The notes below the pieces were generated by a model that did not search any database, was not told the origin of the DNA, and worked only from the letters and a program-made list of their open reading frames with translations. Positions 16,566 through 25,501 of a DNA stretch of 64,000 nucleotides are shown in pieces. This stretch comes from Paenibacillus sp. Soil750 (GTDB taxonomy: Bacteria > Bacillota > Bacilli > Paenibacillales > NBRC-103111). Positions within the stretch are counted from its first letter, which is position 1; every line of letters begins with the position of its first letter. Position numbers and translations under genes: made by a program. The stretch lies in NCBI RefSeq assembly GCF_001428045.1, contig NZ_LMSD01000012.1, positions 1,130,735 to 1,194,734 of the forward strand, in the 5' to 3' direction.

Positions 16566-17359
16566 TGTCCGGATGCCCCCCCCTCCATGCTTTCTTCATA
16601 GGACTCACGATCTTTGTTAGCAACAAAAATCATCATCTTCTGCTTCACGGAATTGGCAGACACACCGGATTGGATGGAAAGTAAACCTTCTACGACCATC
16701 AGCTTAATTTCAACTTCTTTCTTGGACTTCTGCTTAAGCTTATTTGCAAAAGGGTGAAAAATAACATAGCCCAAGAAAATACCGAACATGGTTGCAACGA
16801 ATGCTGCTGAAATCAAGTGACCCAACTTCTCAACTTCACTCAAATTACCGAGTGCCGCGATAAGCCCTACTACCGCACCAAGTACCCCTAGTGTAGGCGC
16901 ATATGTACCTGCTTGTGTAAAAATGCTTGCAAATTTCTTATGTCTCGTTTCCATCTCAGCAATATCTTCAAGAAGAACATCACGCACGAAGTCAGGGTCA
17001 TTCCCATCGATAATCAGTCGCATACCGCTTTTCATAAAAGGATCCGAAAGCTCTTCAGCTTGCTTCTCCAAAGAAAGCAGCCCCTCACGACGCGTAATGC
17101 TCACCCAGTTAATGAACGTCTCGATCAATTCTTTTTTGGGCATTAGTTTCTGTTCGGTAAAAATAATTTTTAATAAGACCGGAATTTTCTTGATCTCTTC
17201 GAGTGAGAAGGCTATGAGCAGCGCTGAAGCTGTTCCACCGAAAATGATTAATGCGGCCGCAGGATTTAATAAGGCTGCTAGACTTGCCCCTTTTAATACC
17301 ATCCCAAAGCCAATGGATACTGCAGCCAGCACAATACCAATAATTGATGATTTCTCCAT
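16562..17359 (-). CDS. motA: Flagellar motor protein MotA
   Basis: 265 residues, four membrane helices with a large cytoplasmic loop. The N-terminus (GIVLAAVSIGFGMVLKGAS) and the TM3-TM4 region (GTYAPTLGVLGAVVGLIAAL) are closely Bacillus MotA-like. It forms the proton-driven stator with MotB. Ribosome site AAGAGGTG, 8 nt before ATG. I found no clear sigma-D promoter upstream; a palindrome lies at 17492-17503. Confidence 0.94.
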   Translation of the reverse strand: MEKSSIIGIVLAAVSIGFGMVLKGASLAALLNPAAALIIFGGTASALLIAFSLEEIKKIPVLLKIIFTEQKLMPKKELIETFINWVSITRREGLLSLEKQAEELSDPFMKSGMRLIIDGNDPDFVRDVLLEDIAEMETRHKKFASIFTQAGTYAPTLGVLGAVVGLIAALGNLSEVEKLGHLISAAFVATMFGIFLGYVIFHPFANKLKQKSKKEVEIKLMVVEGLLSIQSGVSANSVKQKMMIFVANKDRESYEESMEGGASGQ

Positions 17360-17711
17360 CCTTCATGCACCTCTTCAAGTAATCGATTTATGAATTTCCA
17401 ACTTGTTCAAGCAAGCTTTCGACAATAACTGAGTCCTATATTCATAATAAGTTTAATTGTGCATTACCACAATCCTTTTTCATAAAAATATTAGGTCAAA
17501 AGACCCATATGTTCATCATTTCGAACCAATTAGGTCGAATCCTGACGAAGAACACTACTCATTAAATTATGTGGAGCTGCATTGAATTCCTTCTTATTTC
17601 GCTCTCTTTCGGAATTCAACCGATGTGGTAAAATTGGTATGTCTTGGTATCCATTGTGGGAACGATAGGACATAATAACTTCAGCTAGCCAGTATAGGAG
17701 GAATGTTTGGA
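17360..17711. other. Divergent intergenic region motA / aldo-keto reductase
   Basis: 352 bp without a convincing gene. It holds a GGTC-AAAA-GACC palindrome (17492-17503, plus strand) on the motA side and a perfect 9-bp inverted repeat TTGAATTCC / GGAATTCAA (17582-17590 and 17611-17619) on the reductase side. Both are candidate operators; no regulator is assigned. Confidence 0.5.
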
Positions 17712-18575
17712 ATGGAGAAAAGACCTTTTGGCCAGACGGGAGCACAATTCCCACTATTAAGCTTTGGCGCCCAACGTATTGTAAATGAACATAATTGCAC
17801 GGAGGAACAAGCGATTCAGATAGTGAATCGTGCGATCGATGAGGGAATCACTTACTTCGACACAGCGCCTAGCTATTCGAAAGGGCAATCGGAAGAACGG
17901 TTAGGTAAAGCACTAGCCCTGCATAATCGCAGGGACGAGGTATGGATTGCAACCAAGACCAATGACCGAACGCGGGACGGTTCCTTGCGACTTCTCGAAG
18001 ACAGCTTGAAGCGACTGCAGACGGATCACGTCGAGGAATGGCGTCTACATAATATTATGAAAATGGAAGAGCTCGATCAGTGTTTGTCCAAAGGAGGCGC
18101 ACTCGAAGCTTTACTTGAAGCGAAGGAACAAGGCATGATTAAGCATATCTCAATCAGTGGTCATACGAATCCTCAAGTCCAACTGGAAGCGATTGACCGC
18201 TATCCATTCGATAGCGCACTTGTGGCACTATCTGCTGCCGATCACCTTGTTTATAGCTTCGCCCATGAGTTCCTCCCCAAGGCCAATGAAAAGGGAATCG
18301 CAGTCATCGGCATGAAAGTCATGGCGCTGGGCAAATTGGCGCCGTGGTATGAGAAAGCTTTGCGCTACACGCTATCTTTGCCAATCTCAACGGCCATCGT
18401 TGGTATGGAGTCTATGGAACAACTGGAGCAGAATCTTGCGATAGCGAAAAATTTCAAGCCAATGACCGATCTCGAGCAGCTTGATTTCCTGAAGGAAATT
18501 ATGCATTTGGCGAATCCGGATGTGCTGAAGTGGAAATCGACGGATTGGGTTTCCGGCGAGTGGTATGAGAGGTAG
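17712..18575 (+). CDS. Aldo/keto reductase
   Basis: 287 residues, TIM barrel. N-terminal RPFGQTGAQFPLLSFGAQ, the catalytic Asp and Tyr in YFDTAPSYSKGQSE, the catalytic Lys in IATKT and the His in EWRLHNI fit the NADPH-dependent aldo/keto reductase tetrad. Substrate unknown. I start at ATG 17712 (GGAGG 10 nt upstream); ATG 17703 is almost on top of the ribosome site. Monocistronic, ended by the terminator at 18584-18619. Confidence 0.9.
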   Translation: MEKRPFGQTGAQFPLLSFGAQRIVNEHNCTEEQAIQIVNRAIDEGITYFDTAPSYSKGQSEERLGKALALHNRRDEVWIATKTNDRTRDGSLRLLEDSLKRLQTDHVEEWRLHNIMKMEELDQCLSKGGALEALLEAKEQGMIKHISISGHTNPQVQLEAIDRYPFDSALVALSAADHLVYSFAHEFLPKANEKGIAVIGMKVMALGKLAPWYEKALRYTLSLPISTAIVGMESMEQLEQNLAIAKNFKPMTDLEQLDFLKEIMHLANPDVLKWKSTDWVSGEWYER

Positions 18576-18583
18576 CAACAGCG

Positions 18584-18619
18584 AAAGCCCGATAAGCTCA
18601 GAGCCTATCGGGCTTTTTT
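18584..18619 (+). terminator. Intrinsic terminator of the aldo/keto reductase gene
   Basis: AAAGCCCGATA pairs with TATCGGGCTTT and is followed by a T-run on the plus strand. The A-rich 5' side may also act on the convergent gene. Confidence 0.85.
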
Positions 18620-18639
18620 AACTATCATGTCACCGAAGA

Positions 18640-19137
18640 TTATTCTTTGGAGTCGAAGAAGAAGTGCTCTACCTTCCATTGCTCCCCTAACTGGAGAATG
18701 CCATACGAGTAGCGTGGCTGTCTTCTTTTATCCGTAGGCGAACCTGGATTGAACATAATCATTCCTTGAACATTTTGTAGAAATGGGACGTGTGAGTGTC
18801 CAAAGATCACCATATCAGGCCGCTCAGCTTCGAACGCCTCACGTGCTCTTTCTTCAGTCGTTTTCCGGAAACCATCTCCATGGATAAGCCCTATGCGGAA
18901 GTTACCGAAAGTTAGCACTTTCTTTTTCCCGTATCGCTCCACAATGTCTTCACCATCATTATTACCAGCCACGGACTCACACGGCGCAATCTGCTCGACA
19001 AGCTCGATGACATGCTCACTCACCCAATCACCTGCATGAATGATCAGATCGACACCCTGTAGCCCGGCTATAAGCGCATCGGGCAGCTTCGTGGCACGGT
19101 AGGATAAGTGCGTATCTGCTATAACACCTATTCGCAT
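18640..19137 (-). CDS. YfcE/MJ0936-type metallophosphoesterase
   Basis: 165 residues. Two-metal phosphoesterase motifs: IADTHL (DxH), HAGDWV (GDxx), AGNNDGED (GNxD), IHGDGF and FGHSHVPF (GHxH), ending with FNPGSPTDKR. This family includes small cyclic-nucleotide and model phosphodiesterases; the true substrate is not clear. ATG 19137 has AAGGAG 8 nt upstream. Monocistronic, convergent with the reductase. Confidence 0.85.
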   Translation of the reverse strand: MRIGVIADTHLSYRATKLPDALIAGLQGVDLIIHAGDWVSEHVIELVEQIAPCESVAGNNDGEDIVERYGKKKVLTFGNFRIGLIHGDGFRKTTEERAREAFEAERPDMVIFGHSHVPFLQNVQGMIMFNPGSPTDKRRQPRYSYGILQLGEQWKVEHFFFDSKE

Positions 19138-19281
19138 CACCTTAACTCCTTCCAATATCAACAGTCATTAAACATATACTAGTCAGGAATAAGTTGGAAT
19201 GCAAATAAGTATTTGGGACTCATGTGTCAATCATACAAACAGCCGCCTCACATAACGTGGAACGGCTGAGAGCTTACATTA

Positions 19282-20043
19282 TTAATCCAATTGACGCACT
19301 TGCACGCCTTTGTCTCGAATGCGATCTAGTGCTTCCTTGCTCGTAAGTCGATCGGTAATCACATGTTGAATCTCCGACCAACCCGCAACTTGTGTTAAAG
19401 CCTGTGTGCCGAATTTACTATGATCAGCCAGCAGATAGGTTTCGTCAGCAATGCTGATCATTTTGCGCTTAATTAACGCTTGCAGCTCATTCGATTCGCT
19501 GATACCGCGCTGTACGTGAACCCCTTTACATGAAAGGAACAGCTTGTGCGCATGGTACATATCCAAGGACCGCTCCGATAATGGACCTACGTAGGATAAA
19601 GACTTCGGAGAAAGCAAGCCACCGGTGGAGATGACTTGAATTTTCTCCTTGCCACTTACCTCCAAGGCAACTTTCATCGAATTGGTGATGATGGTAATCG
19701 CCATGTCTGGAATCATTTTCGCCATATACCAAGCTGTGGTACTCGCATCAAGAATGATGCGGTCCCCCTCCCCAATATGTGAAACAGCTTCCTTCGCAAT
19801 GCTATTCTTGAAATCCGCATGAGCCGTCTCCCGCTCCATGAAAGGAACTTCGGTCTGCGCTTCCTTCACGCTCACCGCACCGCCATGGCTGCGCATGAGC
19901 TTGCCTTCGGCTTCTAAGCGATCCAAGTCACGTCGAATTGTTTCTTCCGTGACCTGACATAGCTCACTTAACTCGGTCACACGGATGCTTCCTCTTTCAT
20001 TAACCAATTGAACGATTCTCTGCCATCTTTCTGCTACCAGCAT
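19282..20043 (-). CDS. rhaR: DeoR-family repressor of the rhamnose operon
   Basis: 253 residues. N-terminal winged helix (RIVQLVNERGSIRVTELSEL, then EETIRRDLDRLEAEGKL), C-terminal DeoR sensor domain with DASTTAWYMAK and LLADHSKFG, the sugar-phosphate-binding fold. Last gene of the rha operon, 9 bp after rhaB, where Bacillus also keeps its DeoR-type rhamnose repressor. It probably represses the operon until a rhamnose phosphate intermediate appears. GAGGGG lies before the ATG. Confidence 0.88.
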   Translation of the reverse strand: MLVAERWQRIVQLVNERGSIRVTELSELCQVTEETIRRDLDRLEAEGKLMRSHGGAVSVKEAQTEVPFMERETAHADFKNSIAKEAVSHIGEGDRIILDASTTAWYMAKMIPDMAITIITNSMKVALEVSGKEKIQVISTGGLLSPKSLSYVGPLSERSLDMYHAHKLFLSCKGVHVQRGISESNELQALIKRKMISIADETYLLADHSKFGTQALTQVAGWSEIQHVITDRLTSKEALDRIRDKGVQVRQLD

Positions 20044-20052
20044 CGTTACCCC

Positions 20053-21552
20053 TCATTTCACCGTCGATCGGGAGGCCACCTGACAGAACACTGCATACGC
20101 CGCCTGCCAACCCGCCTCATCCTGAGGATGATACGTCTTGACTGGGAACGAATTCCGAATCAGCTTCCTGGCTTCGCGCAAATTCGCGATATACCCTAGT
20201 GCTATCCATTGTACTACAAGGTTTCCTAAGGCACTACCCTCTACCGGCCCAGCCCACACTTCACGCTGTGTAGCGCTCGCTGTGAACTGACAAAGCAGCT
20301 CATTCTGAATGCCGCCACCAACGATATGTAAACCGCGGTACGTCTTGCCTGAAAGCTGCTCTGTACGCTCCAAGATAAAGCGATATTTCAGTGCTAAGCT
20401 TTCCATGATGCAGCGCACGATTTCACCATCCGTCTGAGGCACAGTCTGCTGGGTGTCACGACAATATTGTTGAATTTGCTTTGGCATATGAGCAGGATTT
20501 AGGAACATATCATCATCAGGATCGATGAAGAATTGGAATGGCTTCACGACTTCTGCTTGCTTTACAAGTTCAGCAAAGCTGGTTGTTTTGCCTTCTTTTT
20601 CCCATGTCCGCTTGCATTCCTGAATAAGCCATAAGCCCATGATGTTCTTCAGTAAGCGATTCGTGCCGTACACGCCGCCTTCATTCGTGAAGTTCCACGA
20701 TAAAGCTTGTTCCGTGAGCACCGGCTTCTCCGTTTCAGTTCCGAGCAACGACCATGTCCCACAGCTAAGGAAAGCGAAGTCATCATCAAGCGCAGGAACG
20801 GCAACAACTGCAGATGCGGTATCATGCTCGCCAACGGCGATGACAGGGATGGAAGGAACATCCAGTTCCTCACAAACAGCTGGACTTAGTGATCCAACTC
20901 GAGTCCCCGACGCGACAGGCGGTAAGAAGATTTGAGCCGGCAGGCCTAGCTGATCAATCAATTCGGTGTCCCAAGTGAAGCTCGTTGCATTAAACAACTG
21001 CGTGGTCGTCGCATTCGTGAATTCACTATGCTTTTCGCCAGTCAGGAAGTAGCGAAGCAGATCTGGAATCATGAGAAACGTCGCCGCGCGGTCAAGTAAT
21101 TCCGGATTATTTTTCTGAAGTGCATACAATTGGAAAATGGAATTGAATTGCAAAAACTGCAGCCCTGTTAGCGCATACAGTTTTTCGCGTCCGACGATAT
21201 CCATGACTTCGCTCATGATGCCATCTGTGTGATGATCCCGATAATGATACGGATTTCCTAATAGCTCGCCATTTGCAGCTAATAAACCGAAATCTACTGC
21301 CCATGAATCAATGGCCAAGCTTTCGATATTCGCGTAGCCTAGATGTTTGGTTTGTAAAATGCCTTGCTTCAACTCATGAAGCAGCCGCAAAATGTCCCAA
21401 TGAAGGTGGTTGCCCACCTGCACTGGATCATTGGAGAAGCGGTGAATTTCCTCGATCGTGATCCGGCCCGCTTCAGAATCAAGACGTCCGACGATCGCTC
21501 TGCCGCTGCTTGCTCCCAAATCAAAGGCTAGAACTGTCGAAGATGTACTCAC
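20053..21552 (-). CDS. rhaB: Rhamnulokinase
   Basis: 499 residues, FGGY sugar kinase. ATP-binding DLGASSGRAIVGRL at the N-terminus, sugar-site IDSWAVDFGLL, HDTASAVVAVP in the middle and the C-terminal GGGIQNELLCQ phosphate loop. Converts L-rhamnulose to L-rhamnulose 1-phosphate. The ATG overlaps the rhaA stop by 4 bp. Confidence 0.94.
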   Translation of the reverse strand: MSTSSTVLAFDLGASSGRAIVGRLDSEAGRITIEEIHRFSNDPVQVGNHLHWDILRLLHELKQGILQTKHLGYANIESLAIDSWAVDFGLLAANGELLGNPYHYRDHHTDGIMSEVMDIVGREKLYALTGLQFLQFNSIFQLYALQKNNPELLDRAATFLMIPDLLRYFLTGEKHSEFTNATTTQLFNATSFTWDTELIDQLGLPAQIFLPPVASGTRVGSLSPAVCEELDVPSIPVIAVGEHDTASAVVAVPALDDDFAFLSCGTWSLLGTETEKPVLTEQALSWNFTNEGGVYGTNRLLKNIMGLWLIQECKRTWEKEGKTTSFAELVKQAEVVKPFQFFIDPDDDMFLNPAHMPKQIQQYCRDTQQTVPQTDGEIVRCIMESLALKYRFILERTEQLSGKTYRGLHIVGGGIQNELLCQFTASATQREVWAGPVEGSALGNLVVQWIALGYIANLREARKLIRNSFPVKTYHPQDEAGWQAAYAVFCQVASRSTVK

Positions 21553-22769
21553 CAGCTTGCACCGCCTTTGCCACGCGCGTTAATTTTCTCGTCATACCCG
21601 CTTGCCAAGTAAGCTTTCATCGGATCAACCGGCACGCCGATTTCTTCACGAACCGCTTGAAGAAGAGGTGTTACATCAAATTCAAATGCTTTACGAACCG
21701 CATCCTCAGCGCCAAGAACATCTTGATTCTCTTGTGCAGCACGAACTTCTTCAAGGTTAATCAGAAGCGCTTTCGCATATTGCGTTTGTACGTTAAGTAC
21801 AGAACGAAGCATCGCTGGGATTTTACGCTCAATGTTATGGCTTTGGTCGATCATATACGCAATGTTGTCAGCCGCTTGACGAATTTGTGCGTTCTTGTCA
21901 TTCGCTGCATCAATAATTTGATAGAAGATTAAGAACAATTCATACGGATTCACGGATCCAACAATCAGATCATCATCTCCATATTTACGAGAGTTGAAAT
22001 GGAATCCGCCTAGTTTATTTTCATCCAACAAGTATGTCACGATATGCTCGATGTTCGTTCCCTGCGGGTGATGACCTGTATCAACAAGCACTTCGGCTTG
22101 CGGACCCAATTTGTTAGCCAAATTGAATGCCATACCCCAATCAGCTAGATCTGTGTGATAGAACGCAGGCTCATAGAATTTGTATTCGATCAACATGCGC
22201 ATGCTAGGTGACATCGCGTTGTACATTTCTTTCAGGGACTCATACATCCATGCTTTACGAGCGCGGATATCCACTTGTCCTGGGTAGTTAGAACCGTCAG
22301 CAAACCACAAGCTCAACACGTCAGAACCTACTGTTTTAGCGATGTCTACACACTCAAGGAGGTGATCCGTTGCTTTACGGCGAATCGCTGCGTTTGAGTT
22401 CGTCACACTTCCGAAGATGTAGTCATCTTCTTGGAAAAGGTTCGGGTTCACCGCACCGATGGAAACACCTAGATCAGAAGCATGCTGCTTCAGCTTGGCG
22501 TAGTCGTCCACTTTATCCCATGGGATGTGGATCGCAACCGACGGGCAAACACCCGTCAGTTTATGCACTTGCGCCGCATCTTCGAATTTCTCGAACGGAT
22601 TACGTGGCACGCCTGTTTGTTTGTAAACTTTGAAACGTGTTCCTGAGTCTCCGTAACCCCATGATGGCGTCTCAACTTTCAATGCTTTCAGCTTCGCTTT
22701 GACAGCTGCAATATCAATGCCTCTCAGGGCTTGTTGTTCTTCGAATAATGCGTAGGCTTTGTCGCTCAT
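21549..22769 (-). CDS. rhaA: L-rhamnose isomerase (RhaI-type)
   Basis: 406 residues, TIM barrel of the xylose-isomerase-like kind. Metal-site segments include LSLWFADGSNYPGQ, LIEYKFYEPAFYHTD, VDTGHHPQGTNIE and FHFNSRKYGDDDL. The sequence fits the type first described from Pseudomonas stutzeri and used by Bacillus, not the E. coli RhaA form. Converts L-rhamnose to L-rhamnulose. Preceded by AGGAGG (11 nt), 27 bp after rhaEW and overlapping rhaB. Confidence 0.9.
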   Translation of the reverse strand: MSDKAYALFEEQQALRGIDIAAVKAKLKALKVETPSWGYGDSGTRFKVYKQTGVPRNPFEKFEDAAQVHKLTGVCPSVAIHIPWDKVDDYAKLKQHASDLGVSIGAVNPNLFQEDDYIFGSVTNSNAAIRRKATDHLLECVDIAKTVGSDVLSLWFADGSNYPGQVDIRARKAWMYESLKEMYNAMSPSMRMLIEYKFYEPAFYHTDLADWGMAFNLANKLGPQAEVLVDTGHHPQGTNIEHIVTYLLDENKLGGFHFNSRKYGDDDLIVGSVNPYELFLIFYQIIDAANDKNAQIRQAADNIAYMIDQSHNIERKIPAMLRSVLNVQTQYAKALLINLEEVRAAQENQDVLGAEDAVRKAFEFDVTPLLQAVREEIGVPVDPMKAYLASGYDEKINARGKGGASW

Positions 22770-22796
22770 CGGTTTTATGGCCTCCTAGTAGGTGTA

Positions 22797-24866
22797 TTAG
22801 CGCGTGAAGGCAGCAGGTACGCCACCATCAACAGTGATCATGCAACCCGTTGTTTTAGCTGCTTTGGATGAAGCGAAGTAGACAATAGCTTCTGCAACAT
22901 CTTTCGGGAAAATGTTGACAAGCAGCGTCGTTCTCTTACGGTAGTGCTCTTCCAACTGATCCGGTTCAATTCCATATGCAGCCGCACGCTCATTGCGCCA
23001 GCCGGAGTTCCAAATGGCAGAACCTTGAAGAATAGCATCTGGCAATACGGAGTTCACGCGGATACCGAATTCGCCGCCTTCTGCTGCGATACAACGCGCC
23101 AAGTGGATCTCTGCCGCTTTGGCAGTGGAATAGGCAGATGCATTTTTCCCTGCGAATACGGAGTTCTTGGAGCCGACGAATACCATGCTGCCGCCAACTT
23201 TTTGTGTTTTCATAATCTTAAACGCTTCTCTAGCTACAAGGAAATACCCTGTGCTAAGTACGTTCATGTTCAAGTTCCACTCTTTAAGCGATGTTTCGTC
23301 AAAAGGACTGGAAGTCGCAAGACCTGCGTTGTTCACGATAATATCGATTCCGCCGTAGCTAAGAATAGACTCGCGGAACGCTGCTACTACTTCTTCTTCT
23401 TTCGTTACGTCCATGCGAACAGCAATCGCTCTGTTTTCGCCATATTGTTCGTTAAGTTCTGCCGCCAGCTTCTGTGCACCTTCCAGGTTCAAGTCAGCAA
23501 GCACAACGTGTGCGCCATCTTTGAGGAATTGACGAGCTGTTACGCTTCCGATTCCGCCCGCTCCGCCTGTGATGAAGGCGATTTGACGGGAGAACTCAGC
23601 TTCTGCAGGAGCAAGTGTTAATTTATAAAGTTCAAGAGGCCAGTACTCAACATTGTAGGATTCATTTTCGCTAAGGGATACGAACGTTCCAAGCGCTGTA
23701 GCGCCTCTCATAACGGAGATTGCACGGTGGTAAAGCGCGCCGCTAATTTGTGCCATAGCCCAGCTTTTGCCTGTGTTGATCATCCCGATTCCTGGAATAA
23801 GGATAACACGCGGAGCTGCTTCATTAATAACGTCGCCTTCATTTTTGTTACGGTCAAAATAAGCTTTGTACTCTTCTTTGTACGCTTCGATTCCGGCTTT
23901 AAGTGCTTCAGTCAAGGAAGCTGCATCACCTGTTGTCGGATTCCAGTCGATATATAATGGTTTCATTTTCGTATGGACAAGGTGATCCGGGCAAGCTGCA
24001 CCCACTTGGGATAGCGTTGCGGCATCACGGCTATTTACAAATTGAAGCACATCGTCTGCACTGTCAATGGTAAGGATCATTTTCTTCTCGTTACTTACTG
24101 CACCGCGAACGATTGGAAGAACTTGAGCCAATAGTTCGTTGCGAGCTTCTACGCTGAGGGATTCATATTTGGATCCGCCATATAGGTTCGCTTCGTTCAC
24201 GCGAGCTTCGATGAAGCTTGCTGCTTCATTAATGATAGCGATTGTTTTCAAGTAACTCTCTTCAGACGTTTCGCCCCAAGTTACTAGACCATGTTTCTCC
24301 ATAAGAACAAGCTCAGCTTTTGGATTGTTGCGAACGCCATCTGCGATCATTTTGGAAAGTGTAAAGCCAGGACGTACATAAGGTACCCATACGAAGCGAT
24401 CGCCATAAATTTCTTTCGCAAGCTCACGTCCGTTGTGTGCGCAGCAAAGCGAGATAATCGCATCTGGATGCGTGTGGTCAACGTTTTTGAATGGTAAGAA
24501 CGCATGTAAAAGCGTCTCAATGGAAGCACGCGGGTGCTTGCTGTCGATCATACAGTTCGCAAGATAAGCAACCATTTCTTCGTCAGACATTTCGTCACGC
24601 TCAATCAAAGGACGAATATCTTCCATACGAAGACCTGTGAAATTCTTTGCTTTCATTGTTCCAAGATCAGAACCGCTGCCTTTCACCCACATCACTTCAA
24701 CATCGCGACCACGGAAATCTTTCTCGATCGTTTTGTAAGAAGTATTGCCGCCGCCCCAGTTACATACAGCGCGATCCGTGCCTAATAGATTAGAACGATA
24801 AACAATTTCCTCTACACCTTTCGATACTGCATTCGCTTTTGAAGCTTCCCATAAATTCGCAACCAT
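22797..24866 (-). CDS. rhaEW: Bifunctional rhamnulose-1-phosphate aldolase / lactaldehyde dehydrogenase
   Basis: 689 residues, a fusion. The N-terminal half (about 1-420) is a class II aldolase with Zn ligands in HTHPDAIIS and a second His in EKHGLVTWGE; it cleaves rhamnulose 1-phosphate to dihydroxyacetone phosphate and L-lactaldehyde. The C-terminal half (about 430-689) is a short-chain dehydrogenase with FITGGAGGIG, NNAGLA and YSTAKAAE, expected to oxidise lactaldehyde. Corresponds to YuxG/RhaEW of Bacillus. First gene of the operon, AGGAGGG before ATG; promoter candidate at 24924-24952. Confidence 0.93.
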   Translation of the reverse strand: MVANLWEASKANAVSKGVEEIVYRSNLLGTDRAVCNWGGGNTSYKTIEKDFRGRDVEVMWVKGSGSDLGTMKAKNFTGLRMEDIRPLIERDEMSDEEMVAYLANCMIDSKHPRASIETLLHAFLPFKNVDHTHPDAIISLCCAHNGRELAKEIYGDRFVWVPYVRPGFTLSKMIADGVRNNPKAELVLMEKHGLVTWGETSEESYLKTIAIINEAASFIEARVNEANLYGGSKYESLSVEARNELLAQVLPIVRGAVSNEKKMILTIDSADDVLQFVNSRDAATLSQVGAACPDHLVHTKMKPLYIDWNPTTGDAASLTEALKAGIEAYKEEYKAYFDRNKNEGDVINEAAPRVILIPGIGMINTGKSWAMAQISGALYHRAISVMRGATALGTFVSLSENESYNVEYWPLELYKLTLAPAEAEFSRQIAFITGGAGGIGSVTARQFLKDGAHVVLADLNLEGAQKLAAELNEQYGENRAIAVRMDVTKEEEVVAAFRESILSYGGIDIIVNNAGLATSSPFDETSLKEWNLNMNVLSTGYFLVAREAFKIMKTQKVGGSMVFVGSKNSVFAGKNASAYSTAKAAEIHLARCIAAEGGEFGIRVNSVLPDAILQGSAIWNSGWRNERAAAYGIEPDQLEEHYRKRTTLLVNIFPKDVAEAIVYFASSKAAKTTGCMITVDGGVPAAFTR

Positions 24867-24923
24867 TTAAGTACCCTCCTAAGTTTTACATCCCATGTGT
24901 ATGTGTTTGTATTTGATGGTTTC

Positions 24924-24986
24924 ATCTTATCACATCTTTGTTTGTTTTTGAATAATTATTTTTATTTTTGTTTTTAAAGGAAGTAA
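24924..24986 (-). promoter_or_regulatory. Candidate rha promoter and RhaR operator region
   Basis: On the minus strand TTCAAA (24952-24947), a 17-bp spacer and TAAGAT (24929-24924), each 4 of 6 to consensus. Immediately upstream and overlapping are repeated AAAACAAA-like blocks (between 24986 and 24937), the kind of A-rich direct repeats bound by DeoR-family repressors. The repeats are low-complexity, so the assignment is tentative. Confidence 0.4.
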
Positions 24987-25280
24987 ACACAGATTCATCC
25001 GTGTATTGTGTTTAAAATGAAGGGTTAACTAGTTGTTGAGGGGAGATTCGGATGAAATTGAGGGTCGTAGACAAAAATTACTGTGTTAATCTTCGAATAT
25101 GTTGGTTTTCTTCTGAATTCAATAACATTGCTCAAGTTGAGCTAGCCATGATGTAAGGGGAAAAGTTCGGTGTTTGTTGAGTAGCTATGGTGTTAGGGGC
25201 AAATTTGATGACCGTTTGGTTTTTTTCTGTATTTGGCTTTGAATCTGTCTTTTCATTCGGCAACGAGGCTACAGCGGAGC

Positions 25281-25466
25281 AATAACTGGAAAAACTACAG
25301 CTAATTCTGCGGAAATCATTTCTTCTAGGGCATTAACTGGATAACCTACAACTATTTTCAGCTGAAATCGCTGATTCAGGCAAAAACCTCATTATTAACT
25401 ACATGTTTTCCATTTAATTCAATTTTTCTGACTTATAAACTACATTTAACTGCATGTTTTCCATTT
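25281..25466. repeat. Four copies of the TAACTGGAAAA intergenic repeat
   Basis: Forward copies at 25281-25302 and 25332-25354 (51 bp apart) and inverted copies at 25394-25417 and 25440-25466. The core is TAACTGGAAAA, two variable bases, TACA, then an A/T-rich tail; the inverted copies read AAATGGAAAACATG. Related copies occur at 34067-34090 and 58881-59069. Confidence 0.7.
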
Positions 25467-25501
25467 ATTCAGGTTGGTGGAGATCGGCCCAGTCAGTCAG
25501 C

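Larger units (their letters stand above)
24867..25501. other. Long intergenic region with promoter, direct repeats and dispersed repeats
   Basis: 635 bp between rhaEW and ypsA. From left to right: the rha promoter region with A/T-rich direct repeats; a possible 34-codon frame at 25052-25156; a degenerate direct repeat of about 27 bp (25137-25164 and 25178-25204); then four copies of the TAACTGGAAAA-type repeat at 25281-25466, two forward and two inverted. No large gene is seen. Confidence 0.6.

Noticed and set aside
17530-17754. Open frame of 74 codons on the minus strand
   Set aside because: Overlaps the start and ribosome site of the aldo/keto reductase on the other strand; composition not protein-like.
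24867-25501. Riboswitch or integration site
   Set aside because: No conserved riboswitch core was seen, and no integrase or tRNA is nearby; the repeats are better explained as a dispersed family.
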